From Quercus robur (lineage: Eukaryota; Streptophyta; Magnoliopsida; Fagales; Fagaceae): a stretch of 64,000 nt of DNA. The stretch lies in assembly GCF_932294415.1 (NCBI RefSeq), contig NC_065539.1:49619501-49683500 (forward strand), given 5' to 3'. The notes beneath the pieces are model-generated. The model was not told the DNA's origin. It saw only the letters and a program-made list of their open reading frames with translations, and did not search any database. The position numbers were made by a program, and so were the translations under genes. Shown here one piece after another: positions 1-10,700 of the stretch (within the stretch, counting starts at the first letter, position 1; every line of letters starts with the position of its first letter).

Positions 1-229
1 ATTTGCTTATTATAAATGTCTATTAGAAAATATTTATCTAGATATGAAAATTTTCAAAAAAATAAATATTAGAGGAACTTAAATATAAAAACTTAATTAG
101 TAATTTTGCATATAAAAAAAATAAATTTAAAAAAAATAAAAAATTTAATAAATATTATTTAATTAATATTTTAATATAAAAAATGGCCCACTACCTAAGG
201 ACCCAAAATTGTTGAGCCGGCCTACTAAA
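1..229. other. AT-rich flank, no gene seen
   Basis: Very AT-rich sequence with oligo-A runs. I see no coding potential, RNA gene or element ends. From about 230 the sequence becomes alignable to the 3' flank of the second F-box copy near 4820. Confidence 0.6.
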
Positions 230-469
230 ACTAACATTAATTAATATTCTCCTCATCTTCTACAAGTAAAAAAAAAAAAAAAAAACCCTAAATTTTGCCA
301 TCGTTTTTCCTTCTTTTGTTGGATTTCCAAAATGAGGTAGAAAGTTGGAGTAGCCCTCTTCTATATATGTTAAACCTTTGCAAATGTTGACAATAATCTC
401 ATCGATCTTGTATTTGCACTTACTCTCTTTTCTGCCACTGTGTTGTGATCTTGTGTTCATAACCTTTGC

Positions 470-1651
470 TCATCTTATGGAAGAACCACTCTCCACATAT
501 ACACCAAGTTCAAACCCACGAGAATAATATGAGTCATCTGACTCTATATTTGAGATCACAGTTCTTTTATAAGAATTGTTTAAAAGATTATAGATGACTA
601 TTTTCTTTCTGTTCACCTCCATTAAAACATCATTGTTTTTGGTGAAACACATCACCTCCATTAAAACATCATTGTTTTTAGTGAAACACAATGGCCTCAG
701 ACGCTCCTCAAAATGGGGAATGACAAACAATTTTTCCCAAGATTCTTCCACCCCATATTTCTTCATTACCCAAGTCTCAAAGTGGCTTCCATTGGGATCG
801 TATGTTAGAGAAAGGCATCCACCTAAAACCCCCAGCTCAAACTTTGAATCCTTATCTAACATGCATCGTAATGGCAGCTCATAAAAGTCTTCTTTAGCCG
901 GATCAAAATAAACCAGTACTACGGTTACGGATTTAGAATAGGCTTCCATATCATATTCTTCACGGCGAAGAACCCAATGGGGAGCTCCATTCAAAGTAAC
1001 CCCTTGTGTGTCAAAATAAAAATTGTAAGGAAAATCACTGTAATCAATATCTTTCCAAGTATTGGTCCTGAAAGAGTAGTGAGAGATAAAGATAGATTCA
1101 AAACTATAACCACTGTTGGGTGAGCCTGGTGGACTTACTAAATGAGATACAAAAACAGCCTTGTAATCATCAGAGGAAGAATCATAACCAAGTCCACACA
1201 TGAGTATATTATCCGTGTCAATATGATAGTATAATTCAAACATATTATGTGTACCAGAAGATGGGTTCCACAGATAAAGATGAGGACGACAATAAACAAG
1301 TAAGAAATCGTTGCAAGAGCCGAAGATCTCAGGTGTTATGCCTTCATACCTTGGAGGAAAGTCGAGAGATTTCACTTCGAGCATGAAGCCATTGTAATCT
1401 ATGATGGAGAAGACACTGGAATTTATTTCTTCATCACTTTGCTCAATGCAGGCGCATCTCCAAAGGGTCATACTGTTAGGCTCGTTGGCTTCGTCATAGC
1501 GTGCTTTGGCAAACTCAGAGCTTGAAATCAGAGAACACCATGGTTTGCATACAGACTTAAATCGCTGTAGAGATTTGACGGGGAGTCTTTTTAGTACGTC
1601 ATGCACGATATCTTCTGCAACGTTTTGTGAAAAAAATCTTCGGTTTTCCAT
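470..1651 (-). CDS. F-box protein with FBA-type C-terminal region
   Basis: Single-exon gene of 393 residues. The ATG at 1651 begins MENRRFFSQN; the frame stays open further upstream but has no ATG there, and the paralogue at 6292 starts at the same place. Residues about 11-50 form an F-box ([16 protein letters not shown]). The rest resembles the F-box-associated (FBA_1) region, with YLWNPSSG and [14 protein letters not shown]. By family knowledge such proteins are substrate receptors of SCF ubiquitin ligases; the substrate is unknown. Two oddities are visible. A 13-residue block (CFTKNNDVLMEV plus a neighbour) is tandemly duplicated near the C-terminus. Compared with the paralogue, 2 bp are missing near 485-495, so the last residues shift frame and the protein ends early at SGSSIR, losing about 30 residues. 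It is open and could be expressed, but it may be decaying. Confidence 0.8.
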   Translation of the reverse strand: MENRRFFSQNVAEDIVHDVLKRLPVKSLQRFKSVCKPWCSLISSSEFAKARYDEANEPNSMTLWRCACIEQSDEEINSSVFSIIDYNGFMLEVKSLDFPPRYEGITPEIFGSCNDFLLVYCRPHLYLWNPSSGTHNMFELYYHIDTDNILMCGLGYDSSSDDYKAVFVSHLVSPPGSPNSGYSFESIFISHYSFRTNTWKDIDYSDFPYNFYFDTQGVTLNGAPHWVLRREEYDMEAYSKSVTVVLVYFDPAKEDFYELPLRCMLDKDSKFELGVLGGCLSLTYDPNGSHFETWVMKKYGVEESWEKLFVIPHFEERLRPLCFTKNNDVLMEVMCFTKNNDVLMEVNRKKIVIYNLLNNSYKRTVISNIESDDSYYSRGFELGVYVESGSSIR

Positions 1652-2039
1652 GATTTTCAAGAATCGGTTTGTGAAAAGGTTACTAGGTTTTTGGTTTTTT
1701 GGTTTTCTGATTTCTTCTATGGTTGATGCTAGGGCTTTCCTCCCTTTATATGGTGGCGTTGTAACTTTTGAGACCGAGAATCTTTGTTTATTTGGGCCTT
1801 TTTTTTTAGTGGGTTTGTATCTTTGGAAGTTACCTCTTAATTTCCTTAGTAGTTTCAATGGCTGAAGATACGAAGCTAAATCCAATCACATTATACGTAA
1901 CAGCCCAGGGATGCATGGATAGCCCATTTATTTTCATTCTTGATACGAATCCAATTTTTTTTTTTCTTTTTGTGGGGGGGGGGCTTTCATTCTATCTCAA
2001 TGTTAACACAAACATGATTTGGGACACTTACACCTCCAC
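1652..2039. other. 5' flank of the F-box gene
   Basis: Upstream region of the F-box gene. It matches the upstream region of the F-box pseudogene at about 6293-6545, including the stretch near 1890-1925 that recurs near 6500-6530. A poly-T run and a G run lie at 1952-1983. No other gene is seen. Confidence 0.5.
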
Positions 2040-2087
2040 ATGTCGACTGTAGCAAACATTAAGAGAGCCACCAAGGATGAGAAAGTG

Positions 2088-2515
2088 CACACACACTTTA
2101 GCTCGCAAAAAATTCTAACTTATCAAGCCAAAAATATTATCCCAATACAGAAGGAATCTAGTGATGATGGCATGAGCATGCTTCAATAAGCGCCTTACCA
2201 CTTAACACAATACTTGTGAGAGTGTAAACTCTGTTATGTATCATTCATTCTTTCATCAAGAAAACCAAGAAGAATACTCTGAGATGAAACAAATGCTAAA
2301 AGTATGAAATTTAGGCTAAAAGGATCATGGTTTTATTCCTGCCTCAGATTGAGAAGTTAAGGCCCGCCATACTATTTTAAGAGTTCGGGTCGGGCAGTTT
2401 TTTCAATCTCAACTCCTAGGACTGCAATAGGAACCTTATCCCCTGAAATAATCTCCAATATTAACCAGTTAACTATGACACAAAATTGTTAATTTTTTTT
2501 ATCTACCTTGCACTT
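2088..2515 (-). pseudogene. Dienelactone hydrolase gene relic (exon 6 and part of intron 6)
   Basis: About 2340-2455 aligns with exon 6 of DLH-1 (9014-9114) and its splice borders. About 2088-2335 aligns with the part of DLH-1 intron 6 near 8590-8830. The flank at 2000-2087 aligns with the 3' flank of DLH-1 near 7330-7500. Exon 7 and exons 1-5 are absent, and the surviving exon carries substitutions that spoil the protein, so this is the stump of a lost DLH copy. It sits upstream of the F-box gene just as DLH-1 sits upstream of the F-box pseudogene, which supports an old co-duplication of an F-box/DLH pair. Confidence 0.75.
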
Positions 2516-2579
2516 GTACCCTTTAAATGCGTAATTATAGCCAAAAAAAAAAAAAAACTGAAGCTAATCAATGCTTTGT

Positions 2580-2934
2580 TTTTTGGAACACATAATAAGG
2601 AGCTTAATATTAATCGAATACTACAATAAAATAAGCTCTCGGAAACAGTCATCAATTCCCTTTGAAAAGGTGATATGTTTCCATTTGCTTGTGGTCATCT
2701 CATTAAGGATACTTTATCCTATGTACACTCCTTAAGGAGTTTTAGTTTCTCTTATTCCTATAAACAAGGAAATTTTGTTGTTGATGCTTTAACAAAGAAT
2801 GCTAGGTTTTGTTCGGGTTTAACAGTCTGGATGGAGCATGTTCCACCAGACATTAACGTTCTTGTATTGGCTAATAAGCTTTCTTCTTAATTTAATAAAA
2901 TAGTGCGAAGCAGATTCTCAAAAAAAAAAAAAAA
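2580..2934 (+). mobile_element. 5'-truncated LINE end (RNase H-like C-terminus and poly-A)
   Basis: The reading frame 2675-2890 encodes 71 residues with the plant LINE RNase H-like signature: FSYSYKQGNFVVDALTKNA, then VWMEHVPPDI. It ends in a stop, a short 3' UTR with AATAAA-like sequence, and a poly-A run at about 2920-2934. This is the usual shape of a 5'-truncated L1-clade insertion. I could not define a target-site duplication. It separates the DLH relic from the F-box fragment. Confidence 0.75.
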
Positions 2935-2935
2935 A

Positions 2936-3330
2936 GTCTTGTTCTCTTTTTTATTTTATTTTTTTCAATGTTGAGTTGTGATCTTGCAAATTCTTTTAAC
3001 ATCTTGTTCATAGCCAATCCAACATACGGAAAAATGATACTTCCCACTCCCACATATACACCGAGTTCAAACCCTTGATTATTATCTGGCTTCATAAAAT
3101 CCACCACAATTCTTTTACAATTGTTTTGAAGATTGTAGGCATCTATTCTGTTGTTTATGTCCATTAAAACTTCACCATTTGCAATGAAACACAGCGGCCT
3201 CAAATGCTTATCACAATAGGGACTAGTGCGGGATCAAATGATTCCCAGCTGATCGCAACAGGGAATAATAAACAATTTCCCCCAAGACTCTTCCACCCCA
3301 TATTCCTCCATTGCCTAAGTCATAACTTTT
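2936..3330 (-). pseudogene. F-box gene C-terminal fragment
   Basis: Minus-strand translation gives RPLCFIANGEVLMDINNR and QGFELGVYVGVGSIIFPYVG, matching the C-terminal third of the two F-box copies. The stretch at 3230-3320 adds GVEESWGKLFIIP, but it is separated from the rest by extra sequence and in-frame stops. The F-box and most of the FBA region are missing. This is a third, heavily decayed copy of the local F-box family. Confidence 0.75.
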
Positions 3331-3344
3331 TGCTAGAAGGGAGA

Positions 3345-3565
3345 CATCATTTATCGTAATTTTTGCCACAACTTGATAAGATGGTTGATGTAAGCGGTGA
3401 ACAATCACTTTAAACTTATCATTTTTTTTCTATCACTTGTAAATTGACCACCTCATAATGGTAATTCTGAAATGGTACACTCGTACCAATTGGTATCCAA
3501 ACATTTCGTTCTCCTAGCAAAACTGAAATGGACGAAATTAACTCTGCTTACATGACCAAACTGAA
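3345..3565. repeat. Dispersed noncoding repeat, shared with 13640-13870 and 15680-15870
   Basis: A stretch beginning near 'acaacttgataagatggttg' recurs at 13645-13870 and, in part, at 15677-15870. I see no coding potential or clear terminal repeats, so the element class is unknown. Confidence 0.5.
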
Positions 3566-3803
3566 AATAAAATAAAACTTACCAAAATGTTGTTGGGTGT
3601 TAAGTGCTAAGACCACAAATTTTCCCACATTTTTTATCTCAATTTACTCATGTGGCAAGACGTGAGTGTTGGAGTAAAAGTGGTGGGTCCACAACTCCAC
3701 CACTTGCGTTTTGCCATGTGAACAAGTTGTGATAAAAGTTGTGATTCTAGTAGTACTCTAATTTCCATGATTTACAAAACCATAAAATAAATAAAGTATT
3801 TAT
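3566..3803. other. Noncoding spacer with short repeat-like segment
   Basis: No gene is seen. The part at 3600-3770 contains short inverted segments and loosely resembles sequence near 30770-30880, but its ends could not be fixed. Confidence 0.35.
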
Positions 3804-3805
3804 TA

Positions 3806-4066
3806 CTCCCTCCGTCCCACTTTGTTTGTCCTCTATTCCATTTTGAGATGTCCCAAAATCTTGTCATGTTTCTAAAAATAAAAATCATTAATTTACTAAT
3901 GTTCCTATTATACCCCTATTAATTTACTAATTCAATTTTTTGATAAATTTGTTTAAGGGTAATTTTGAAAACTCATACATTTTTAAAAGGTAGACAAGAT
4001 AATAAATGGTGTTCCCTTAAAAAGTTTGACTTTTCAAACAGGATAAACAAAGTGGAACGGAGGGAG
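3806..4066. mobile_element. Stowaway-type MITE (Tc1/mariner)
   Basis: A 261-bp element bounded by TA dinucleotides (3804-3805 and 4067-4068). Both ends start with the classic terminal inverted repeat CTCCCTCCGT(C/T)CCACTTTG, followed by a matching TTTGTTT(G/A)TCCT. There is no coding capacity. The inverted repeats differ at only a few positions. Confidence 0.95.
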
Positions 4067-4068
4067 TA

Positions 4069-4819
4069 ATTATCTATTCAAATTTATTTATTGATAAACT
4101 ATTACTTTGTCGCAAAAAAAAAAAAAAAAAAAAAAAATACTTGAACTGATAAAAAAGAAGAAGAAATTACATAACTATTAATGTATTTCCTATTGGTCTT
4201 GAAAAGAGTATAAAGGGATCACTATTATTGCTTTTGTTGTAGTAACTACTGTTGGGTGCGTGAGATGGGTGTAGTAATATGATGATCAAGGGAAACCTAA
4301 ACTCTAGCACCCTTGGTAGATATGGATTTCAAATAAGGGAGATGTTAAGGATACTAATGAAAAAAAAAAAAAAAAAAAAGGTGTTACAAACCTAGCTAGA
4401 TCTGTTGAATTTGCAAGCTACATGAAGGCATATATATGAGTCCATCCTCAAGAAATTAATTGGGTGTGTTATGTAACATGCAATGGAAGATTTCATATAA
4501 AATAAGAAGTGCATGAAAAAGAATTTAGACCCCCATAAGGGTTCACCTCCTTAAAATCTTTGCTAAGGTTGCTCTCAATATACACAACCTTGTAAGCTTA
4601 ATTAATTTAAATGGTGACCCCTCACCAAAAATAAATAATGCAACATATGCACTTTAAACCATAAATAAACACAATAAATGAAGTAACCTTTTTTTTTTTT
4701 TTTTTTTGAGAAAGAATAAATGAAGTAACCTGAAACAACATATATTAATTAATTTAATACCATGACACGATAATACTACAACTATTAAAGTTTTTGATAA
4801 TACTAAATACTTATCTAAA
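4069..4819. other. Gene-free spacer with oligo-A and oligo-T tracts
   Basis: Contains A runs near 4113-4137 and 4360-4380 and a T run near 4689-4707, which could be tails of decayed retroposons. I see no exon-like sequence or clear element borders. Confidence 0.4.
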
Positions 4820-4859
4820 AACTAACATTAATTAGTATTCTCCTCACATCTTCTACTAA

Positions 4860-6292
4860 TTAAACAAAAAAAATAAGCCTAAATCCTGCCATTGTTTTTC
4901 CTTCTTTTGTTGGACTTCCAAAATGAAGTTGAAAATTGGAGTAAACCTCTTCTAAATATATTAAACCTTGCGAACGTTGACAATGATCTCATCTTGTTTT
5001 TGCACTTGTTCTCTCTTTTCTGCCTTTTCCCATCACTGTTGTGATCTTGTGCTCATAAGGGACCCATCAAATTCTTTTGATTCTGTGTTTCTAATTTATT
5101 ATTGTGGTGAGAAAGGTTTAACCTTTGCTCATCATATGGAAGAACCATACTCTCCACATTATATACACACAGTCCAAAACAATCTGACTCTATATTTTGA
5201 ATCACAGTTCTTTTAGAATTATTTAGAAGATTGTAGATGACTATTTTCTTAAGGTTCACCTCCATTAAAACATCACCGTTATTGGTGAAACACAATGGCC
5301 TCAAATGCCCCTCAACATTGGGAATGACAAACAATTTTTCCCAAGATTCTTCCACCCCATATTTCTTCATTACCCAAGTCTCAAGGTGGCTTCCATTGGG
5401 ATCGTATGATAGAGAAAGGCATCCACCTAAAACCCCCAGCTCAAACTCTAAAACCCCCAACTCAAACTCTGAATATTTATCTAACATGCAAGGTAATGGC
5501 AACTCATAGAAGTGTTCTTTAGCCGGATCAAAATAAACCAGTGCCACTTATAAAGATTTAGAATTGACTTCCGTATTATATTCTTCACGGCGAAGAACCC
5601 AATGGGGAGCTCCATTCAAAGTAACCCCTTGTGTGCTAGAATCAAAATTGTAAGGAAATCCATTGTCATCAATTTTTTTCAAAGTATTGGTCCTGAAAGA
5701 GTAGGTAGAGATGGAAAAATATTTAAGAGCATCATAATAATCGCTGGGTGAGACTGTTGGACTTGCTGTATGAGATACCAACACAGCCTTGTAATCATCA
5801 GAGGAAGAATCATAACCAAGTCCACACGAGTAAACCACAATAATGACCCGTAATATCATAGTCTAATTCAAACATATCATGTGTACCAGAAGATGGGTTC
5901 CACAGATAAAGATAAAAACGATAATAAACAAGTAACAAATTGTTGCAAGAGCCCAAGATATCTGGGGTTTCTCTTCCAAAAATAAACAAGTCGAGAGATT
6001 TCGTTTCAAGCATGAAGCCATTGTAATCTATGATATTAAGCCAGGCGGAGAAGGCACGAGAATTTATATCTTTGCATTGCTCAATGCAGCCGCATCTCCA
6101 AAGGGTCATGTTGTCGTTAGGCTCGTTGGCGCTGTCATAGCGTGCTTTGGCAAACTCAGAGCTTGAAATCAAAGAACACCATGTTTTGCATACGGACTTA
6201 AATCGCTGTAGAGATTTGACGGGGAGTCTTTTTAGTACGTCATGCACGATGTCCTCTGGAATGTTTTGTGAAAAAAATCTTGGGTTTTCCAT
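4860..6292 (-). pseudogene. F-box/FBA pseudogene, paralogue of 470-1651
   Basis: Starts at an ATG at 6292 ([10 protein letters not shown]) and carries a good F-box ([17 protein letters not shown]). Compared with the paralogue, the frame shifts near 5850 around the CGLGYDSSS motif, and a TAA replaces a valine codon near 5548, just before the ALVYFDPAKE block. The remaining FBA part is open to 5053 and includes a direct repeat of FELGVL. Its C-terminus (ESMVLPYDEQRLN and on to the stop) shows what the paralogue at 470-1651 has lost. The 3' flank at 4820-5050 also aligns with 230-470, so the whole unit was duplicated. Confidence 0.85.
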
Positions 6293-6544
6293 GATTTTCA
6301 AGAACCTGTTTGTGAAAGGTTACTAGATTTTTGTTTTTTTTTTTGGTCTTCTTATATGGTTGATGCTAGGGTTTTTTCTCCATTTTATATGGCGGCGTTG
6401 TAACTTTTAAGGCCAAGAATCGTTATTTGTTTGGGCCTTTTTTAATTGGGTTGACTTCCTTAGTAGTTTAACAGGCTGAAGATATAAAGCTAAATCCAAT
6501 TACATTATACGTAACAGCCCATGGATGCATATGAAAGCCCATTT

Positions 6545-6748
6545 AAGTAGTTTCAGCTGGGTCCCACATTTTTCAGTGGATCCCGTACACTATTCACAAA
6601 ACTCGCAAATATTTTTTCCAGTAAAAACAACTTCAAAACTAGATTCCATAACACTATTTACACATTTAAAAATTATTTTGCTACAGTGTTTTTAGTTTTT
6701 AATTTTCAGTAATAAGTGGTATCCAAACACATCCTTATTCTCATCCTT
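6545..6748 (-). mobile_element. hAT-like MITE fragment
   Basis: Read on the minus strand it begins near 6745 as 'ggatgtgtttggatacca', followed by a motif of the 'cttattactgaaaatt' kind. It then has GTCCCAC and ATTCACAAA motifs typical of a plant hAT-like MITE family. A related copy lies at about 54685-54890. The outer end is not resolved. Confidence 0.45.
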
Positions 6749-6813
6749 GATAGGGGCTATATTTGATTCTTATTTTGATTCTATCTTAATATTTGAAAGG
6801 TTTATCAACTATT

Positions 6814-7016
6814 GGAGAAATTATAAGGTCCTCATGATGGACAAGTGACGTAGTCCACCATTCCACTAAAAGACTCTCATCTGTTTAAAATTGTTGAGTT
6901 AGAAAATTTTTTTAAACAGAAATTAATTACTGACTCAATAATTTTAAACAAATGAGAGTTTTTTAATGGAATGGTGGACAAGTGACGTGGTTTACCAGAG
7001 ACTGTATAATTTCTCC
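6814..7016. mobile_element. Foldback MITE with arms of about 90 bp
   Basis: The left arm from GGAGAAATTATA and the right arm ending TATAATTTCTCC are long imperfect inverted repeats (6814-6905 against 6925-7016). Both contain the block 'gtccaccattccattaaaa' with minor changes. It is noncoding. The target duplication is unclear; the flanks share 'att'. Confidence 0.8.
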
Positions 7017-7188
7017 AATTATTGGCCACCCAACCATGGTGGATGGGGGTTTGGCCCAATAACCCATGGGCCACCAGGGGTCTTTGGTCAATGTTGAAGG
7101 CCCCACCCTGACAAACCCAACATAAATCCAACCACTTTTATTGCCCCACTTGGTAACAAACATGATTAATTAGGGACACTAGGGGCCG
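7017..7188. other. Noncoding spacer
   Basis: Rather GC-rich for the region, with several CCACC/GGGTG blocks. No gene is recognised. Confidence 0.35.
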
Positions 7189-7325
7189 TTTGGTAAGAGA
7201 TTTTTAGTAACGATATTTCTATATTTTGGAAATACATATATGTGAAAAAGTATAAAAATAAGTGTAATGTTGTTTAAACACTGAAAACTGTTGTTTAAAC
7301 AAATGGTAACAAATAGCCCTATAAC
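7189..7325. mobile_element. MITE-like repeat, related to 63560-63715
   Basis: Starts 'gggccgtttggtaagaga' and contains GTTTAAACACTGAAAA. The reverse complement of 63560-63715 has the same order of motifs. It is noncoding and about 140 bp long. Confidence 0.6.
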
Positions 7326-7704
7326 CTCCAAGAACCTATGATTTGGGACACTTATGTCATGTCCTACTGTGGCAAAACATTAAGAGACCTTCCAAGGATG
7401 AGACAAGACTTGGCAGAATCTTTGGCCATTTATACAGCCTCAGAGGCAATACAAAGAAACCCACCGCGCACAAAGTACACACTTTGCTCTCACTAGTATA
7501 GTAGTACAACCATGCTTTCAGATAAAGTTTGCAACTTTTACCAATTATTCACAAATTGATTTGATCAGACTATTACATATTACATATTGAAGTTTTATTA
7601 CTCCCAAACATTTGGAAAGAACAATATTAGACTAAGGTACACACTGTAACTCATATAATAATATAAAACCCAGGCGTAGCACAAAAGTAGCTAATTTGAC
7701 ATTG
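7326..7704 (-). other. 3' flank of DLH-1
   Basis: Downstream region of DLH-1. Parts align with the 3' flanks of the DLH relic (2000-2087) and of DLH-2 (about 25980-26050, the 'aacattaagaga' block). It probably includes the 3' UTR. No other gene is seen. Confidence 0.5.
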
Positions 7705-10700
7705 TCACTTAATATACTTGGCAAACCAGTCCAACAGGTTCTGATGGGCCTCCTCAGCAGACTTCACAGCTACTTCATCTTCATCCTCGTACCTAGTTGT
7801 CCACCCATGTGAGACTTTTGGAAATATCTTGACATAGAAATCCACCTGAAAAGAATCAAACATTATTTGATTACTATCAAATGGAAAAACTAGGAAAACA
7901 TTAGAGAAGGTAACACCAAAATAGCTTGATTGCACCAACAAACTATAGCCTCAATATGGAAGATTGGCCTAAGTTAGTTAAAAGGTATTTAAAGGAAAAA
8001 GGCAGATCACCATGATGAATATCTGTTTATTGTTTAAAATGATTTAATAACATTAACTAGCCAAAACCAAAGATTCTATGATCACATCATCAAAACCAAA
8101 GCCAAAGATCCATCATCAAATGCAAAAATTGGGAGAACATGGGAAAAAGTTACACTAATATAGATTGATTGCTGATTGCTAAGAAAACTATAGCCCTAGT
8201 AAGAAAAGATTGACCTAAGTTAAGGTGTTTCAAGGACAAGATGATGAATCACCATGATGAAAATTTATTTGTTTGATTGAAAAGATTTGACACATTAACG
8301 CCGGCCAAAATGGGCATTTACCCCTAATTTAAAAACTATGTAACAAAATGCCCTTGTTTTTTAACCTCAAAGATCCATCAAATCAGGGGTAAATACCCAT
8401 TTTCCCCTACTTAGCCTGCCCCAACCTATATGTTTACAACAAAAGCCCAGCTCAAAGATGCCTTAACATTAGTAGCCAAAATGCCACCAAAGAAGAAGTC
8501 ATGATATAACAGAGGATAAGGCAAAAGATTCATGTAACCAATTTCATGTTTTGAAAACTTTTGTTACATAGAAGAAATACGTGCAGTTAGCTTGCCAAAA
8601 ATTGTAATTTATCAAGCCAAAAATCTTATCCCAATGCAGGAGGGATCTAGAGATATGGCATGAGCATGCTTCAGCCAGCGCCTGGCCACATAACACAAGA
8701 TTAGTAGGGTGAACACTCTATTACCATTCATTCTTTCATCTAGAAAACCAAGAAAAATACTCTTGAGATGAAACTAATGCTAAAAGTATGAAATTTAGGC
8801 TAAAAGGATCATAGTTATGTTCCAAATATTCCAATACGTAAAAATTAAATGCAGCCAGTCAACCCTCAATAGAAGAATGATGAACCGGCATTGTTACCAA
8901 AATGTTATTATCTAAGAAGAAGAAAAAATCATAACCAGAAAAGGTTGAGGTATATAAAATAATGTAACAGCTAAGCACTGTAAAGAAGCACGGTAAGGAT
9001 TTGATCTTCCTACCTTAGATTGAGAAGTTAAGGCCTCATCATATTGTTTCAAGAGTTCGGGTGGAGCAATATGGTCAATTTCAGCTCCTAGTACTGCAAT
9101 GGGAACCTTAACACCTGAAATCAATCCCCAAATACCAGTTAACTATGACACAAAATTGTTATTTTTTTTTCTTCCTTGTACTTGTACTCTTACTAGAAAA
9201 TAGATAAATTTAGCAAGTCCTGGTCTGCAAGCAACTTGATTGTAGAAAAAAAAAATATTGGAACAAGAATTGATTTACATTTTACAACAACCAGGGGAAA
9301 TGCAAAATTATGACAGAAAAGGAGTTATGTAAGATTAAATCATTGTAAACCTGCATGCCAATAGCAAAAAATATCCTTTGACCTCGAGAAAGGAAAGAAG
9401 CAAACTTACAAAGTCAGGTACTTGTGATTACTAATGACTTCCAATATTTTAATTGCTAAAGTTTAATAAGAGCTAGAAGTTTTTTCTTGAGAGTCCTTCA
9501 AAAGACACTGTTACATTCTGAAATTGCAAACTAACAATCTAGCGAAACTAATATAAAGCTCTTGAAAAAGTTATGCAATGGGATCCATTCAAATCCATAC
9601 CCTTGATATCATCCACTGTTACCCATGCAGGATGTAATATCACTGCAGCTTGGATAAGTTCAACTTTTGAAAGTTCAACCACAACCTTACCTGAGCAGTG
9701 AGAAGAATGTAAAATTTCAAATGTCAGAATTTTTTTCAAGCAATAAAATGCTGTATAAAGTTACAAGAAAAGAAAGACAAGAAGAATTAATAGAGAAAAA
9801 CTCACCACCCCAGCAAAAGCCTGCAGCCCCAACTGAAGAAGCACCTTTACTTTTCAAAGTTTCAATTATTGGCTTTGCCTCTTCAAATCCTTTATCCTAT
9901 AGAAATAATAATTGAGCTTCAGATACTATTAGTGAAAACTGAAATTTGCATAGCAATATGTAGAAAACTGCGATATTAGGGTCAGTGGGTCACCAATTTT
10001 AACCCAGGTCACAGAAAGTGGACACAGCCAACTAGTTCAATAATTTATGAAGTATGAACCATATGTTGCTTACAGCAATAACAATAAAGCAATTGTACAG
10101 CTGAATTCATACACATATTCAGACAGCCTAACATGCAAAATACCAAACCCCACAATGGAGGCCTTCAGAATATAATCTCAAATGAAAATGTAGCAATACA
10201 TTCAAGTTTCACAAAAGGTTCACTGTGACAAAAAAAATTTCTCTTTGATAAGTAAAAAACAAACTTATAAACAATTTCCAGGCAAAAATTAAAATCTAGA
10301 ACCAACCGTTCCATGATCCTTCAACCAAACTTCTAGAGGATTATTAGCAATATCTTCGAGCACAAAGGGTTCTCGTATGAAGTCAGGAACTACCACATAA
10401 TATCCAGCAGCTGAAACCTTGTCTGCAAGCTTCCTTTTATATATAAAGCAGCTAACATTAGTTTCAGAAGCTAAAAAAAGCACAAACTCACAATGTTGAT
10501 TATTTGTGACTGTCTTTATGAACATGCATGAGAGATCACAACTTCACTTTTTTAGTGGAAAAATTATGATTGTTGCACTTATTATTCAAAGCAACATAAT
10601 ATAGCTTTGAATAGACAATTACACGCTAGTATTTGAAAGTGTATTTGACCAAGTTAGGCCAGCTAAATTTCAGAGTGATGGGTTTAAATTTTAACAAATA

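Noticed and set aside
1652-1885. N-terminal extension of the F-box frame by 78 residues
   Set aside because: The longer frame has no ATG start (it begins at TTG), and the paralogue starts at the same internal ATG (6292). The extension is upstream noncoding sequence.
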